The notes under the pieces are model-generated. The model had not been told where the DNA came from. It saw only the letters and a list, made by a program, of their open reading frames with translations, and did no database searches. A stretch of 64,000 bases of DNA, from assembly GCF_014287675.1 (NCBI RefSeq), contig NZ_JACOPQ010000002.1, positions 62,001 to 126,000 on the forward strand, in the 5' to 3' direction. This DNA comes from Lawsonibacter faecis. Lineage in GTDB: Bacteria; Bacillota; Clostridia; Oscillospirales; Oscillospiraceae. The translations under genes were made by a program, and so were the position numbers. Of the stretch, positions 1 through 10,000 are shown one piece after another (positions within the stretch are counted from its first letter, which is position 1; each line of letters begins with the position of its first letter).

Positions 1-430
1 TGAGCAGGCCGAACGCCCCCAGGTCCGCGAAGGCCAGAAAGGAGATCTTCTTGTGGCGGCAGACAAACCACAGCACAATGACCGCCGCAATGACGCCGCC
101 GTAGATCGCCAGTCCCCCGTCCCGGGTGCTCAGCATCCTGAGGAAGTCCAGGCTGCCGTCCGGGTTTCGGAAGAGGTCCAGATAAAAGATAATGTAGTAC
201 AGCCGCGCCCCTATGAGGCCCAGGGGCACGGCAAAGATGAGCATGTCGATGAGATCGTCCGCGGAGATACCCAGCTTGGGTCCCTTGCGGCTGCAGTAGA
301 ACCAGGCCAGCAGGGCGCCGGAGACGATGATGACGGCATACCAGTAGATGGAGAAGCCGAAAATGTTGACGGCCTCCCGGTTCAGGGTAAACTCCAGGCC
401 CAGCCCCGGGAAGGAGACGGTATGAATCAT
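1..430 (-). CDS. lgt: Prolipoprotein diacylglyceryl transferase, N-terminal part (runs off window)
   Basis: Lgt transfers a diacylglyceryl group from phosphatidylglycerol to the lipobox cysteine of prelipoproteins in the cytoplasmic membrane. About 143 codons are visible; the C-terminus lies beyond base 1. The translated segment shows hydrophobic helices and the Lgt-typical stretches GARLYYI (residues 74-80) and GGLAIYGG (105-112). The ATG at 430 overlaps the TGA of the upstream ymfH-like gene in an ATGA arrangement, so translational coupling is likely. Substrates are visible in the window (DUF4349 and DUF3298 lipoproteins). No start ambiguity was seen. Confidence 0.9.
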   Translation of the reverse strand, partial: MIHTVSFPGLGLEFTLNREAVNIFGFSIYWYAVIIVSGALLAWFYCSRKGPKLGISADDLIDMLIFAVPLGLIGARLYYIIFYLDLFRNPDGSLDFLRMLSTRDGGLAIYGGVIAAVIVLWFVCRHKKISFLAFADLGAFGLL

Positions 431-1707
431 GTCCGCTCCTCCCTGGGCGCCACCACGGCCAGCGCAGTGCGCTCCGGGGTGACATAGCTGCGGATGCAGT
501 CCTCCACGTCCTTCTTCCCGATGGAGTCGAAGACCTCTGGGAAGCGGAGGTACTCCACCCCGGCGAAGTGGCCCTGGGCCAGATTGATGCAGATGGACTC
601 AAAGGAGTTGAGGCTGCGCACCCGCGCGCCGTAGGCGGCCTTCTTGAGCCGGTTAAAGAGGCCTGCGTCCACCCCGGCCCGGCCCACGCGTACCGCCTCC
701 TGGGCGATGGCGGCGTTGACCGCGTCGGGGTCCTTGCTCTCCCCCCCCGCACAGAGGTAGGCGCAGGCGGGATAGGCCTCGTAGCCGTAGGCAAAGCTGT
801 TGTTCACGAGGCCGTCGGCGTAGAGCTTGGCGTAGAGCGGGCTGGAGGAGCCGAAGAGCGCCTCGCAGGCCAGCTCGCCGATGAGCTGCCGGCGCAGCCG
901 CTCCTCCCCCGCCGGGGCGCTGTCCGCCTTCCAGCCGATTTGGAAGAGGGGCGTGGAGACCTCCATCGTCAGCTCCGTCCGGCTCTTGGCGGCCTTGCCG
1001 TCCTCCGCCTCGCCGTAATCCCGCTGAATGTCGCCGTTGCCCTCGCCGGGCAGAATTTCCCGGGCCATTGCGCAGATCTGCTCCGCGTCCACGTTGCCGG
1101 CCACGCAGAGAACCATGTTGGCCGGATTGTAGAAGGCCTTGTGGCAGGCGTAGAGGGTGTCGGCGGTAATGTGGGAGATGGACTCAATCGTGCCTGCGAT
1201 GGGGACCCGGATGGGGTGTCGGCTGTAGAGCCCCTCCAGCATGGCGTAAAAAATCCGATTCTCCGGGTCGTCCTCCACCATGCGGATCTCCTGGCCGATG
1301 ATGCCCTGCTCCTTGTCCACGCTCTTTTCGGTAAAATAGGGGACGGAGACGAAGGAGAGAAGGATTTTCAGGTTCTCATAAAATTTTTCCGTGCTCTCAA
1401 AATAATAGCCCGTAATGGCGGAGCTGGTGAAGGCGTTGGGGGAAGCGCCGCCCCGCGCCAGGTCCTGAAGCGCGTTGCCGTCCTTCGTGTCGAACATCTT
1501 GTGTTCCAAAAAATGGGCCACGCCGGCGGGGGTGTCGTGCCATCGGCCGTCCAGCTTGAACTTCATGTCCATGCCGCCGTAATTGGTGGCGAAAAAGGCG
1601 TAGCTCTTCTGGTAGTCCGGCTTGGGCACCACATAGATGTGCAGGCCGTTTTCCAGTACGGCGTGGACCACCTGTTCTCCGATTTTGGGGTATTCCTTGT
1701 TTACCAT
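427..1707 (-). CDS. ymfH: M16 family zinc peptidase-like protein YmfH (YfmH)
   Basis: A single-unit M16 (insulinase/pitrilysin-like) protein of about 426 residues. The zinc-binding motif HFLEH (His65, Glu68, His69) is intact, with a downstream EQGIIGQEI segment expected to supply the third ligand, so this is the catalytic-type member of the pair. Firmicute homologues are called EF-P 5-aminopentanol modification-associated YfmH; that role is known from Bacillus and only inferred here. An in-frame GTG at 1716 overlaps the upstream stop, but AAGGAGG sits only one base before it. The same site is ten bases from the ATG at 1707, so 1707 is preferred. It is followed by lgt with an ATGA overlap. Confidence 0.85.
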   Translation of the reverse strand: MVNKEYPKIGEQVVHAVLENGLHIYVVPKPDYQKSYAFFATNYGGMDMKFKLDGRWHDTPAGVAHFLEHKMFDTKDGNALQDLARGGASPNAFTSSAITGYYFESTEKFYENLKILLSFVSVPYFTEKSVDKEQGIIGQEIRMVEDDPENRIFYAMLEGLYSRHPIRVPIAGTIESISHITADTLYACHKAFYNPANMVLCVAGNVDAEQICAMAREILPGEGNGDIQRDYGEAEDGKAAKSRTELTMEVSTPLFQIGWKADSAPAGEERLRRQLIGELACEALFGSSSPLYAKLYADGLVNNSFAYGYEAYPACAYLCAGGESKDPDAVNAAIAQEAVRVGRAGVDAGLFNRLKKAAYGARVRSLNSFESICINLAQGHFAGVEYLRFPEVFDSIGKKDVEDCIRSYVTPERTALAVVAPREERT

Positions 1708-1712
1708 GGGCC

Positions 1713-3005
1713 TCACGCCTCCTTGCCTTTCAAAAAGTAGACCGTATCCAGCTCCAGCTTGTTCGCGGCGGCCTGCACCTGCTGCGCGTTCACCCGCTCC
1801 AGTCGGGCGGAGAGGGCCTCCGGGGTCTCGTCCACCCCCGCCGCGGCCTGTCCCAGCCAGTAGTCCTCCAGCCTGCTCTGGCTGTCGGTGAGCGCGCCCA
1901 GACTGCTCACCACGCTGCGGCGGGCGGCCTCCAGCTCCTGGGCGTCGAAGCGCCCCTGCCTGCAGTTCTCCAGCTGGGCCAGAATCTCGTCCTGGGCCTC
2001 CTGCTTCTTGTCAAACTCCACGCCGGAGGACACCAGCATAAGCCCCTTGAGCTTCTCCAACTGGGAGCTGGCATAGTAGCAGAGGGAGCGCTTCTCCCGG
2101 ACGTTCAGGAAGAGCTTGGATGTGGTGGTGCCGCCGTACAGCGCATTTAACATCATCAGGGCGGGATAGTCGTCCTCCCAGATGCTGCTTCCCCCGGTAC
2201 GGAAGCCCAGGGCCAGCTTGCCCTGGGTCACGTCCAGCGCGTCCTCGTAGCAACGGGGCTCCGCCTGGCCCCGGCCGCCTCGTACGGCGCACTCCAGCGC
2301 AACCAGCTCGTCCGCCTCCGCCCGCTCCAGCCCCGCCAGGGCGGCGCGGAACGCCGCCTCCACCCGGTCTGTGTCGGCGCTGCCGCAGTAGTATAGCTCC
2401 ATCCGGGCGGTACGCAGCAGCTCCCGGTACCGCGCCCAGAGACGCTCCCCTGTAATGGCCGCTGCCGACGCCTCGCTGCCCAGGCGGTCCACGCCGTAGG
2501 CCTCGTCCCGGCACATGAGCTGTACCAGCCGCAGCGCGGCGTACTGCCGCTTGTCGTTGATCTGGGCGCGAATGGCGTCAATCAGATTGCTCCGCTCCCC
2601 CTCCACGTAGGCGGGGACAAAGCGGCCGTTCTCAGTGGCGGGGTGGAGCAGCAGCTCCCCCATCAGGCCGGTGGCGCTCTCCAGAAGCCTGCCGCCGTCG
2701 GGGGTATAGGCGTCATCCAGGAAGCTGCCGATAAAGCCCACGCACTGGGTTTCGCCCTTTTTGCGGACCATGGGCTCGATGGCGCCGCCGTAGAGCTCGT
2801 CCAGAGCGGCGGAGACGGCCTCCAGCCCCGGAAAGCGCTCGGTCCCCCGGCGCAGGACCATGGGGATCAGCGCGCCCATCGACGCGGAAACCGCGTCGAT
2901 GGGCGCCAGAAGCTGGAGCCCCAGATAGGCCGACTTGAATTTTGTGGTATGCACCGCCGTGAGGTTCACGCCGGGCAGAAGTTCTCTGTGGGTGACGTTG
3001 GTCAT
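1713..3005 (-). CDS. ymfF: Inactive M16-like protein YmfF (YfmF)
   Basis: 430 residues with M16-type fold segments such as LELDTVYFLKG near the end and a GGSSIWEDDYPALMMLNALYG region typical of the second M16 half. No HxxEH zinc motif is visible, so it is probably the non-catalytic partner of YmfH, as in other M16 pairs where an inactive subunit shapes the chamber. It is first in the ymfF-ymfH-lgt transcription unit, with its stop a few bases from the ymfH start. The TATAAT promoter at 3155-3183 leaves a leader of about 140 nt. Its link to EF-P modification comes from database naming of homologues and cannot be tested here. Confidence 0.82.
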   Translation of the reverse strand: MTNVTHRELLPGVNLTAVHTTKFKSAYLGLQLLAPIDAVSASMGALIPMVLRRGTERFPGLEAVSAALDELYGGAIEPMVRKKGETQCVGFIGSFLDDAYTPDGGRLLESATGLMGELLLHPATENGRFVPAYVEGERSNLIDAIRAQINDKRQYAALRLVQLMCRDEAYGVDRLGSEASAAAITGERLWARYRELLRTARMELYYCGSADTDRVEAAFRAALAGLERAEADELVALECAVRGGRGQAEPRCYEDALDVTQGKLALGFRTGGSSIWEDDYPALMMLNALYGGTTTSKLFLNVREKRSLCYYASSQLEKLKGLMLVSSGVEFDKKQEAQDEILAQLENCRQGRFDAQELEAARRSVVSSLGALTDSQSRLEDYWLGQAAAGVDETPEALSARLERVNAQQVQAAANKLELDTVYFLKGKEA

Positions 3006-3154
3006 CCGCGACCATTCCTTTCTTTATGGGTCCATACGGTACGCCGGGGCGAAATTCCGTACGGAGGAAGGTTCCCGCTTCTGCGGAAGCGGCGGGTATT
3101 CCGCCGGGTGCTGTAAATATTTCCGCCCCGGCGATCTGAATTCCGCATTTTTGT

Positions 3155-3183
3155 ATTATACAACAAATTGCCCGGTTTGACAC
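3155..3183 (-). promoter_or_regulatory. Sigma-A promoter for ymfF-ymfH-lgt
   Basis: Reading the minus strand, GTGTCA (3183-3178) is followed by a 17-base spacer and a perfect TATAAT (3160-3155). The -35 matches TTGACA at four of six positions. The predicted start is near 3148, giving a leader of about 140 nt before the ymfF ATG at 3005. Confidence 0.6.
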
Positions 3184-3216
3184 CTATAAAACGAAAAAGA
3201 TTGGCGGAGCTGCGCC

Positions 3217-3245
3217 TTGTCCGGGGGGGCCGTTTTCGGTAAAAT
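3217..3245 (+). promoter_or_regulatory. Sigma-A promoter for the formate/nitrite channel gene
   Basis: TTGTCC (3217-3222), a 17-base spacer and TAAAAT (3240-3245), placed 38 bases before the ATG. It is divergent from the ymfF promoter. Confidence 0.6.
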
Positions 3246-3282
3246 AAAAAGGACATTTGTCGCAATACGAGGAGGCTCTTAC

Positions 3283-4065
3283 ATGACAAGACCCGACATA
3301 GAAGCTCTGTCCGCGGCAGGCGCCGCCAAAGCTGACTGCGCCCGAACCGCCAGTCCCCGGTATTTGACCCGCGCCGCCGTGGCCGGCGCGTTTATCTTTG
3401 TGGGGGCGCTTTTGTCCTGTCTCTCCGCCTCCTGGTTCTGCGACGCCCACCCGGCCGTGGCCAAGCTGCTGGGGGCCGGCACCTTCTCCACGGCCCTCAT
3501 CCTCATCGTCCTGCTGGGCGGGGAGCTCTTTACCGGCACAAATTTGGTTATGGGCGTAACCCTCTACGAGGGTGGGTGTTCCCTGCCCGGCGCGCTGCGG
3601 GTGTGGGGCCTGGCCTACGTTGGTAATTTCCTGGGCATCCTGGTCCTGTGCCTCCTGTTCGCCGCCTCCGGCGCGCTGCAGGACCCGCTCTTCTCCTACC
3701 TGCAGGCGCTGGTCCCCGCCAAGCTGTCCGCAGCGTGGTATATGACGCTTCTCAAGGGCGTACTGTGCAATTTTCTGGTCTGCGTGGGGGTCTACGCCGG
3801 GTTTCGTCTCAAGAGTGAGCTGGGCAAGATGGTGGTCATCGCCCTGGTCATCACCACCTTCGTGCTGGCCGGCTTTGAGCACTCCATCGCCAACGTGGCC
3901 TATTTCACCCTCTACAGCCTGACCGTCTCCGCCGCATCCCTGCCCGCCATGGGCTGGAACCTCCTGTGGGCCACCGTGGGAAATCTGCTGGGCGGCGCGG
4001 TCCTGCTGGGCCTCCCCCTCTGGTGCTCGGCGGAGGGAAAGCCTCAGAAGCTGGCCTCCACCTGA
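3283..4065 (+). CDS. Formate/nitrite transporter family channel (FocA/NirC type)
   Basis: 260 residues, the usual size for the FNT family of pentameric anion channels. The family signature GTNLVMGV (about residues 86-93) and the FEHSIANVAYF segment (about 201-211) are clear, along with six hydrophobic helices. The ATG at 3283 has AGGAGG eight bases upstream; the open frame upstream of it is not needed. Substrate (formate, nitrite or hydrosulfide) cannot be decided from sequence alone. There is no metabolic partner next to it. Its last 22 bases overlap the 3' end of the convergent glucan-synthase-type gene. Confidence 0.9.
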   Translation: MTRPDIEALSAAGAAKADCARTASPRYLTRAAVAGAFIFVGALLSCLSASWFCDAHPAVAKLLGAGTFSTALILIVLLGGELFTGTNLVMGVTLYEGGCSLPGALRVWGLAYVGNFLGILVLCLLFAASGALQDPLFSYLQALVPAKLSAAWYMTLLKGVLCNFLVCVGVYAGFRLKSELGKMVVIALVITTFVLAGFEHSIANVAYFTLYSLTVSAASLPAMGWNLLWATVGNLLGGAVLLGLPLWCSAEGKPQKLAST

Positions 4066-7000
4066 TGCTCCCCCTCACAGCACCCCAGCTCAATGCCCGT
4101 CTGAACGGCCCTGCCGTCCAGGCGGGTCTCCTTTTGCCCGGTCCGCCTCACCGTGATGTGAAAGACCGCCCGGCCGGTCCGCCACCGGGCCGAATAGCCC
4201 GGCCAGTCCGCCGGGAGCCTGGGCTCAATGAAGAGTCTGCCCTCCCGCAGCCTCAGGCCCAGCAGCTCCTCCACCGCCACCCGGTAATACCACCCCGCCG
4301 CGCCGGTGTACCAGCTCCAGCCGCCCCGGCCCATATGGGCGGGGTTGGCGTATACGTCGGCGGCGAGCACGTAGGGCTCCGCCTGGTAGATCGAGGCGTC
4401 CCGCGCCGAGGGCAGCAGGTTCTCCAGGACCCGCCAGCCCTCTTCGGGCATATCCAGCCGCAGGCAGGCCAGCGCCAGCCAGACTGCCGCGTGGGTGTAC
4501 TGCCCGCCGTTCTCCCGCACGCCGGGGACGTAGCCCCGGATATAGCCCGGGTCCTTCGCCCCGCTGTCAAAGGCGGGAGCGAAGAGCTTTACGATGCTGT
4601 GCTCCCGATCCAGCAGCCGGTCCAGCGCGGCGCGGACGGCCTTCCGCGCCTTCTCCCGGTCTCCCTTCTCCGCCATGGCCGCCCAGCTCTGGGCGATGGA
4701 GTCGATGCGGCACTCCTCGTCCCCGCTGCTCCCCAGGGTGGAGCCGTCGTCATAGTAGCCCCGCAGGAACCAATCCCCGTCCCAGGCGGCGTTGGCGGCG
4801 GCGGTATAGGCCCCGGCAGCCGCCCGGTATTTCGCGGCCCGCTCCGCACCGTCCTGCGCCGCCGCCAGGGGCGCGAAGCGCTCCAGCACATGGGCGGTGA
4901 ACCAGGTGAGCCACACGCTCTCCCCCCGGCCCAGAACGCCCACCCGGTTCATGCCGTCGTTCCAGTCTCCGGCCCCCATCAGGGCCAGGGCGTGGCCGCC
5001 CGTCCCCCGGCTCAGGGCGTTTTCGACGGCGCGGACCGCGTGGCCGTACACGCTATCCATTTCCTGGGAAATATTGGGCTGTTCATACCGCTCCTGCTCC
5101 CGCTCTCCCAGGGGCGGCGCGGCCAGATAGGGGACCTGTTCCTCTAAAATTTTGCGGTCCCCCGTCTTATCCAGATACTCGCACAGGGCATAGGGCAGCC
5201 ACAGCAGATCGTCGCTGATGCGGGTGCGCACGCCCCTGTCCGCCCCCTTCCCGGCGGTCTCATGCCACCAGTGCTGTACGTCCCCCTCCCGGAACTGGTG
5301 GGCGCAGGCGGACAGAAGCTGTTCCCGCGCCAGCTCCGGCGCGGTGTTGAGCACGGCGCAGACGTCCTGGAGCTGGTCCCGGAAGCCGTAGGCCCCGCCG
5401 CTCTGATAGCGGGAGGTGCGCCCCAGCAGGCGGCATGCCACAGTCTGGTAGAGGGCCCAGCCGTTCAGATATCGATCCAGCGCGGGACAGGCCGTGTCGA
5501 CTGTAAGGGCGTTTACCCTTTCATCCCACCAGCGGAGCGTCTTTTCCCGCTGTCCCTCCGCTTCAGCCCACTTTGTCAGGGCGAGGATGTCGTTCTCCTC
5601 CCGCTTGGTCGCGGCGCAGCCCACCACCAGAACAAAGCGGCCGGCGGCGTTCCAGCGGGCCTCCAGAACGCCGTCCCCCTCGCTGTGCCAGGTCTTCAGC
5701 TCGGCAGACGCGGCGACCAGCATCGACTGGGGCCAGAAGGACCGGTTCCAGGGGTTCTGAATGACAAGGCAATTCCCATTACATACCGTTTCAACATAGC
5801 GTGCCGCGCTTTTCTCCGCCGCCAGCAGCGGCTGGGTGCGGTAGCAGATCTCCGCCCCCTCCGGCCCGCCGTCCAATTCGACCAGCAGCACCCGGGCGGG
5901 GATATCGGCGGGGACAAAGGCGGTGGTCCGCATCCCAAGCCCGCCCCACCGCTTTTCCCAGCAGGCGTATCCCATACCGTATCGGACCTTGCAGTCCAGG
6001 TCGTCCCCGTCGGCGAAGAGCGAGCAGTATACGCCGTCCCGCTCTGCAAAGAGACGCTCCGGCCCGCCCACCATCAGCGGGTCGTTGTACCAGGGCGTCA
6101 GCTGGTTCTCTCTGGCGTTACCGCGCCAGAGGTGCCCGCAGCCGGTCTCGTCCGTCATCCAGCCGAAGAAGGGATTGGACAGCATCTGGCTCCAGCCCAC
6201 GGGCGGCAGCCTGCGGCCCGCGGTGAACACGAACGTGCCGTCCTCCCCAAACCGCGCCTCCGGCAGGCCCGGCTCCAGGCGAAACCCTATCTGCCTGACA
6301 GCATCGGCGGCCTGTGCGGCCTGTACCGCTTCCAGCGTCTCTCCCGGCGTCAGCCGGACCGCCGCCGCGGCCAGGATGGGCTGAGCCGCCTCATCCGTGG
6401 GACAATCGGCCAGATGGATTCCCCCCCTGGCCCCGATCTGCCGCTCCACGCCCAGCGCCTTGAGCCCATCCAGCAGGGCGTTCCGGGTGGGACGGCGGTA
6501 GTCGCCGCCGTCCTCCAGCAGGAAGACCAGATCGAACCGGAAGCCGCACCGGCTGAGCAGCTTGTGGGATCGCACCAGCGCCAGCAGGGGCTCCGTCTCT
6601 CCGCCGGCCTCCGCCCGGCAGACGGCGATGGGGTCGTCCCCCGAGACGCCGAAGGGCCACAGCCGCTCCTGGCTGGGCACCGCCCCCGCCCCGTTCTCCC
6701 GTGGCGCCGGGAATGCCAGGCGTTCCATCAGGCGAAATACCTGTAAGGTATTTTCGCCTGTCATATGATAGGCCTGGAGCAGACCGTCCAGATAGCTGCC
6801 GGTCTCCAGCTTCGGCGTCTTTAAAAGCCGCCGGGCCGTGAAGGCGGCGTCCTCTCCCTGCTCCGCCACGCCCAGGGCAAGGCGGAGCTGAGCCTTCTCC
6901 CCCGGCGCCAGCCGCACCGGGAACCGGGCCAGCAGACAGGGGTCCAGTACGGCCCCCACTGTTTCCTGCGCGGGAGCGCGCAGGGCGTTTTCCAGGCCCC

Positions 7001-10000
7001 GCAGGCCGCCCCGGCCGATTGCCGAGGCCCGGTCGGTGTCAAAGCCCGCCTCCGCTCCGTCCCACACCACCGCCAGGGCGCTCAGGCGCTCTCCGCGCTT
7101 TCCCGCCCTGCGGGTGAAGAGCACGCCGTCCTCCACACGCTCACTCTGGATAGACAGCTTGGAGAAGGCCGGGTGGGCGTCGTAGTCCCTCTGACGGGCC
7201 AGTACCGGCTCAAGGTAACAGACGATCTCGCCCGCGAACTCCTCCCGTCCCGTCCAGGCGAGCTCCGCCTCCCGCAGCTCGCCGTTCTCCCGGGGGCGTA
7301 CCCGCAGGCACGTTTTTGCTGTAAAGTCAGAGCACTTAATCGTCCACTCCGCCCCGCCGCCGGTAAACCGCCAGGTATGCTCCCCGCCGGCCCCGCCATA
7401 GCAGGGCGCGCCCGTCAGAGGACGCAGCGTTCCCTCATTGTCTCTCAGGAAGAAGCTCACCCCGGCGGGCCGGTCCCGCTTTCTGAACTCCGCCAGCGTA
7501 AGCGCGGTCTCCCCCATGCTTGAGGCGGTGGCCCCGGCGTCTGTGCAGAAGACCGTATAGGACCCGTTGGAGACCAGATGACAGGCGGGCTGGAGCCGGT
7601 CAAAGCCTGCTCCGCCGCGCTGGAATGCCGTACCTCTGGCCCGCTTGGGCTTGTCCGGTACCTCCCGCTCCGGGGCGCGCATCACCGCCGCCCCTACGGG
7701 CACCTTCTCCTGCAGCAGCTCCCGGTAAGCCGACATGGAGCAGTCCCGCATGAAGCGCTCCTGCATGACGCCGTCGTTGAGGGCATTGTCCACTGCCACC
7801 AGGCTCATGCCCAGGTGGTGGGCCATATAGCACCGCACCGGCTCCCAGCCCTCGTCTCCCGTCAGCCGGGCGGGCGTGAAGTCCGCCGCCTCGTAGAGGC
7901 CGTACTTTCCCTCAAGCCCCATGTCCCGCAGGCGGCGCAGATTGTTGGCTCCCCTGCCCGGCGCCAGCAGCAGCGCCAGGAAGGAGGAGTAGGGCGAGAT
8001 CACCGTCTCGCTGTCCAGCCCCCGCTTGAGGCCCAGCTTCTGTACCCCGTGGGCCTTGTACTGGTAGCTCATGCCGGGATCGAAGGCATAAAAGCAGGAC
8101 TCTGAGATCCCCCACGGAATCCCCCGCCGGGCTGTCCGCCGCCGCTGGGCGTAGAGGCAGAAGGCCAGGGACTCGTACATCATGGAGTTGGGCTCGCAGG
8201 GGAGTAGCAGGTTGGGCATGAAGTACTCGAACATGGTGCCCGTCCAGGAGGCCATGCCGAAGTAGTTGTTATCCTTGACCAGCATCCGTCCCAGCCGCCG
8301 CCAGTGCTTCTTCTCCACCTCGCCCCGGGCCACGGCCAGATAGCTTGTCTGCCGGGCCTCGCTGGCCATGAGGTCGTACCACCCCTGGGTATACGCCTGC
8401 TTCTCCGCGTCGTAGCCGATATAGAAGAGCTTCCGGTCGGCATCGTAGAGGAGGGAGAAGTCCATAGCGTCGGAGAGGGCCTCGGCCCGCCGGGCCAGCT
8501 CCCCCTCGCCCCACTCGTAGAGGCCCTCCCGCGCCGCGATGAGGCAGCCGCAGAGGTTTCCGCCGTCCACGGTGGAGATATACCGGGGCGGGAGAGGCTG
8601 GGCGGTGGAGGTGTCGTACCAGTTGTAGAGGTGCCCCCGCCACTTGGGCAGGGCCTCCAGCGTGTCCAGCATATGGCCCAGCAGCTCGACGGCGGCCTCC
8701 CGTGTGAGAAAATCCAAATCCGCCGCCGCCAGCACGCACAGGAGCGCCATGCCGATGTTGGTGGGCGAGGTCCGCCGGGCCAGGCCGACGGCGGGCTGCT
8801 CCTGCCAGTTGTCCGGGGGCAGCCAGTGGTCCTCCGGACGGAGGAAGTCGGCAAAATACTGCCAGATGAGTGCCCCCTCATGGAGGAGGAAGGCCCGGTG
8901 GTTGGGCGGGACAACCCGCTTCTCGTCGATGGGCCGGCTCATGGCCCAGGCGAAGATGGGGGAAGCGGCCCACACCAGCCCCATGGCCGCACCCGCGGGA
9001 AAGAGGGAGAAGCCGATGGCCACCAGACCCACCGCCACGGCGCTCCACTGCTTGCGGTAGTTTGCCCAGACGCCGTCCCCCGCCCGGCGCTCCGCGTCGG
9101 CCGCCGTCACCCAGGCCAGCATTCCGCGGTGGCTCACAAAGCTCCGCCAGAGGGCGGTGGCGGCGGCGCTGGCGCAGGTCCAGGCGTGCACAGGCAGAAA
9201 GAGGAGCTGGACCAGGGTCTGCAAAATCACTCCGCCAAAGCCCGCGATGATGGTGGAGTGGTAACGGGCGCGCAGGCCCCGGCCCCGCCGGAAGGCCAGA
9301 TCCGCCCCGGAGAGCAGCAGGTTGGAGGCAGCCGCCAGCACCGCCGCGGCGGCTGCCACGCCGAAGGCGTACCCCGGCAGGCACATCCCCAGCAGCAGGG
9401 CCAGCAGGGTGCAGACCGGGGAGAGGCTCCTGCGGAGGTTGTCAAAGATCTTCCACTTCGCCATGGGCGGGATGGGGTTTGGCACCCGCGCCCCGTCCTG
9501 GTCCCGGACATGTCCCCCCAGCCAGGGCAGAAGCTGCCAATCCCCCCGGACCCAGCGGTGGAGCCGGGCGAAGTAGGAGGTCACCTTATAGGGATAGCTG
9601 TCGGTGAGCTCCACGTCCCCGATGAGGCCCGCGTGGAGGTAGGAGCCCTCCAGCAGGTCGTGGGAGAGGACGCGGTTCTGGGGAAAGCGCCCGTCCAGAC
9701 AGGTGAGAAAGGCGTCCACGTCGAAGATGCCCTTGCCCGTGAAGGTGCCCTGGTCAAAGAGGTCGTGGTACACGTCGCTGGCGGTGGAGCCGTAGGGGTC
9801 CACGCCCCCCTGCCCGGCAAAGATGCGGGAGAACTGGGATTTGTTGGCCGCCCCCAGCTCCACCCCCACCCGGGGCTGCAGAATGCCGTACCCCGAGGTG
9901 ACAATCTTCCTGCGCAGGTCCAGGCGGGGCCGGTTCAGCGGGTGGAGCATGGCCCCCACCAGCTCCCGGGCCGCGCCCACGTTGAGGCTGGTGTCCGAGT

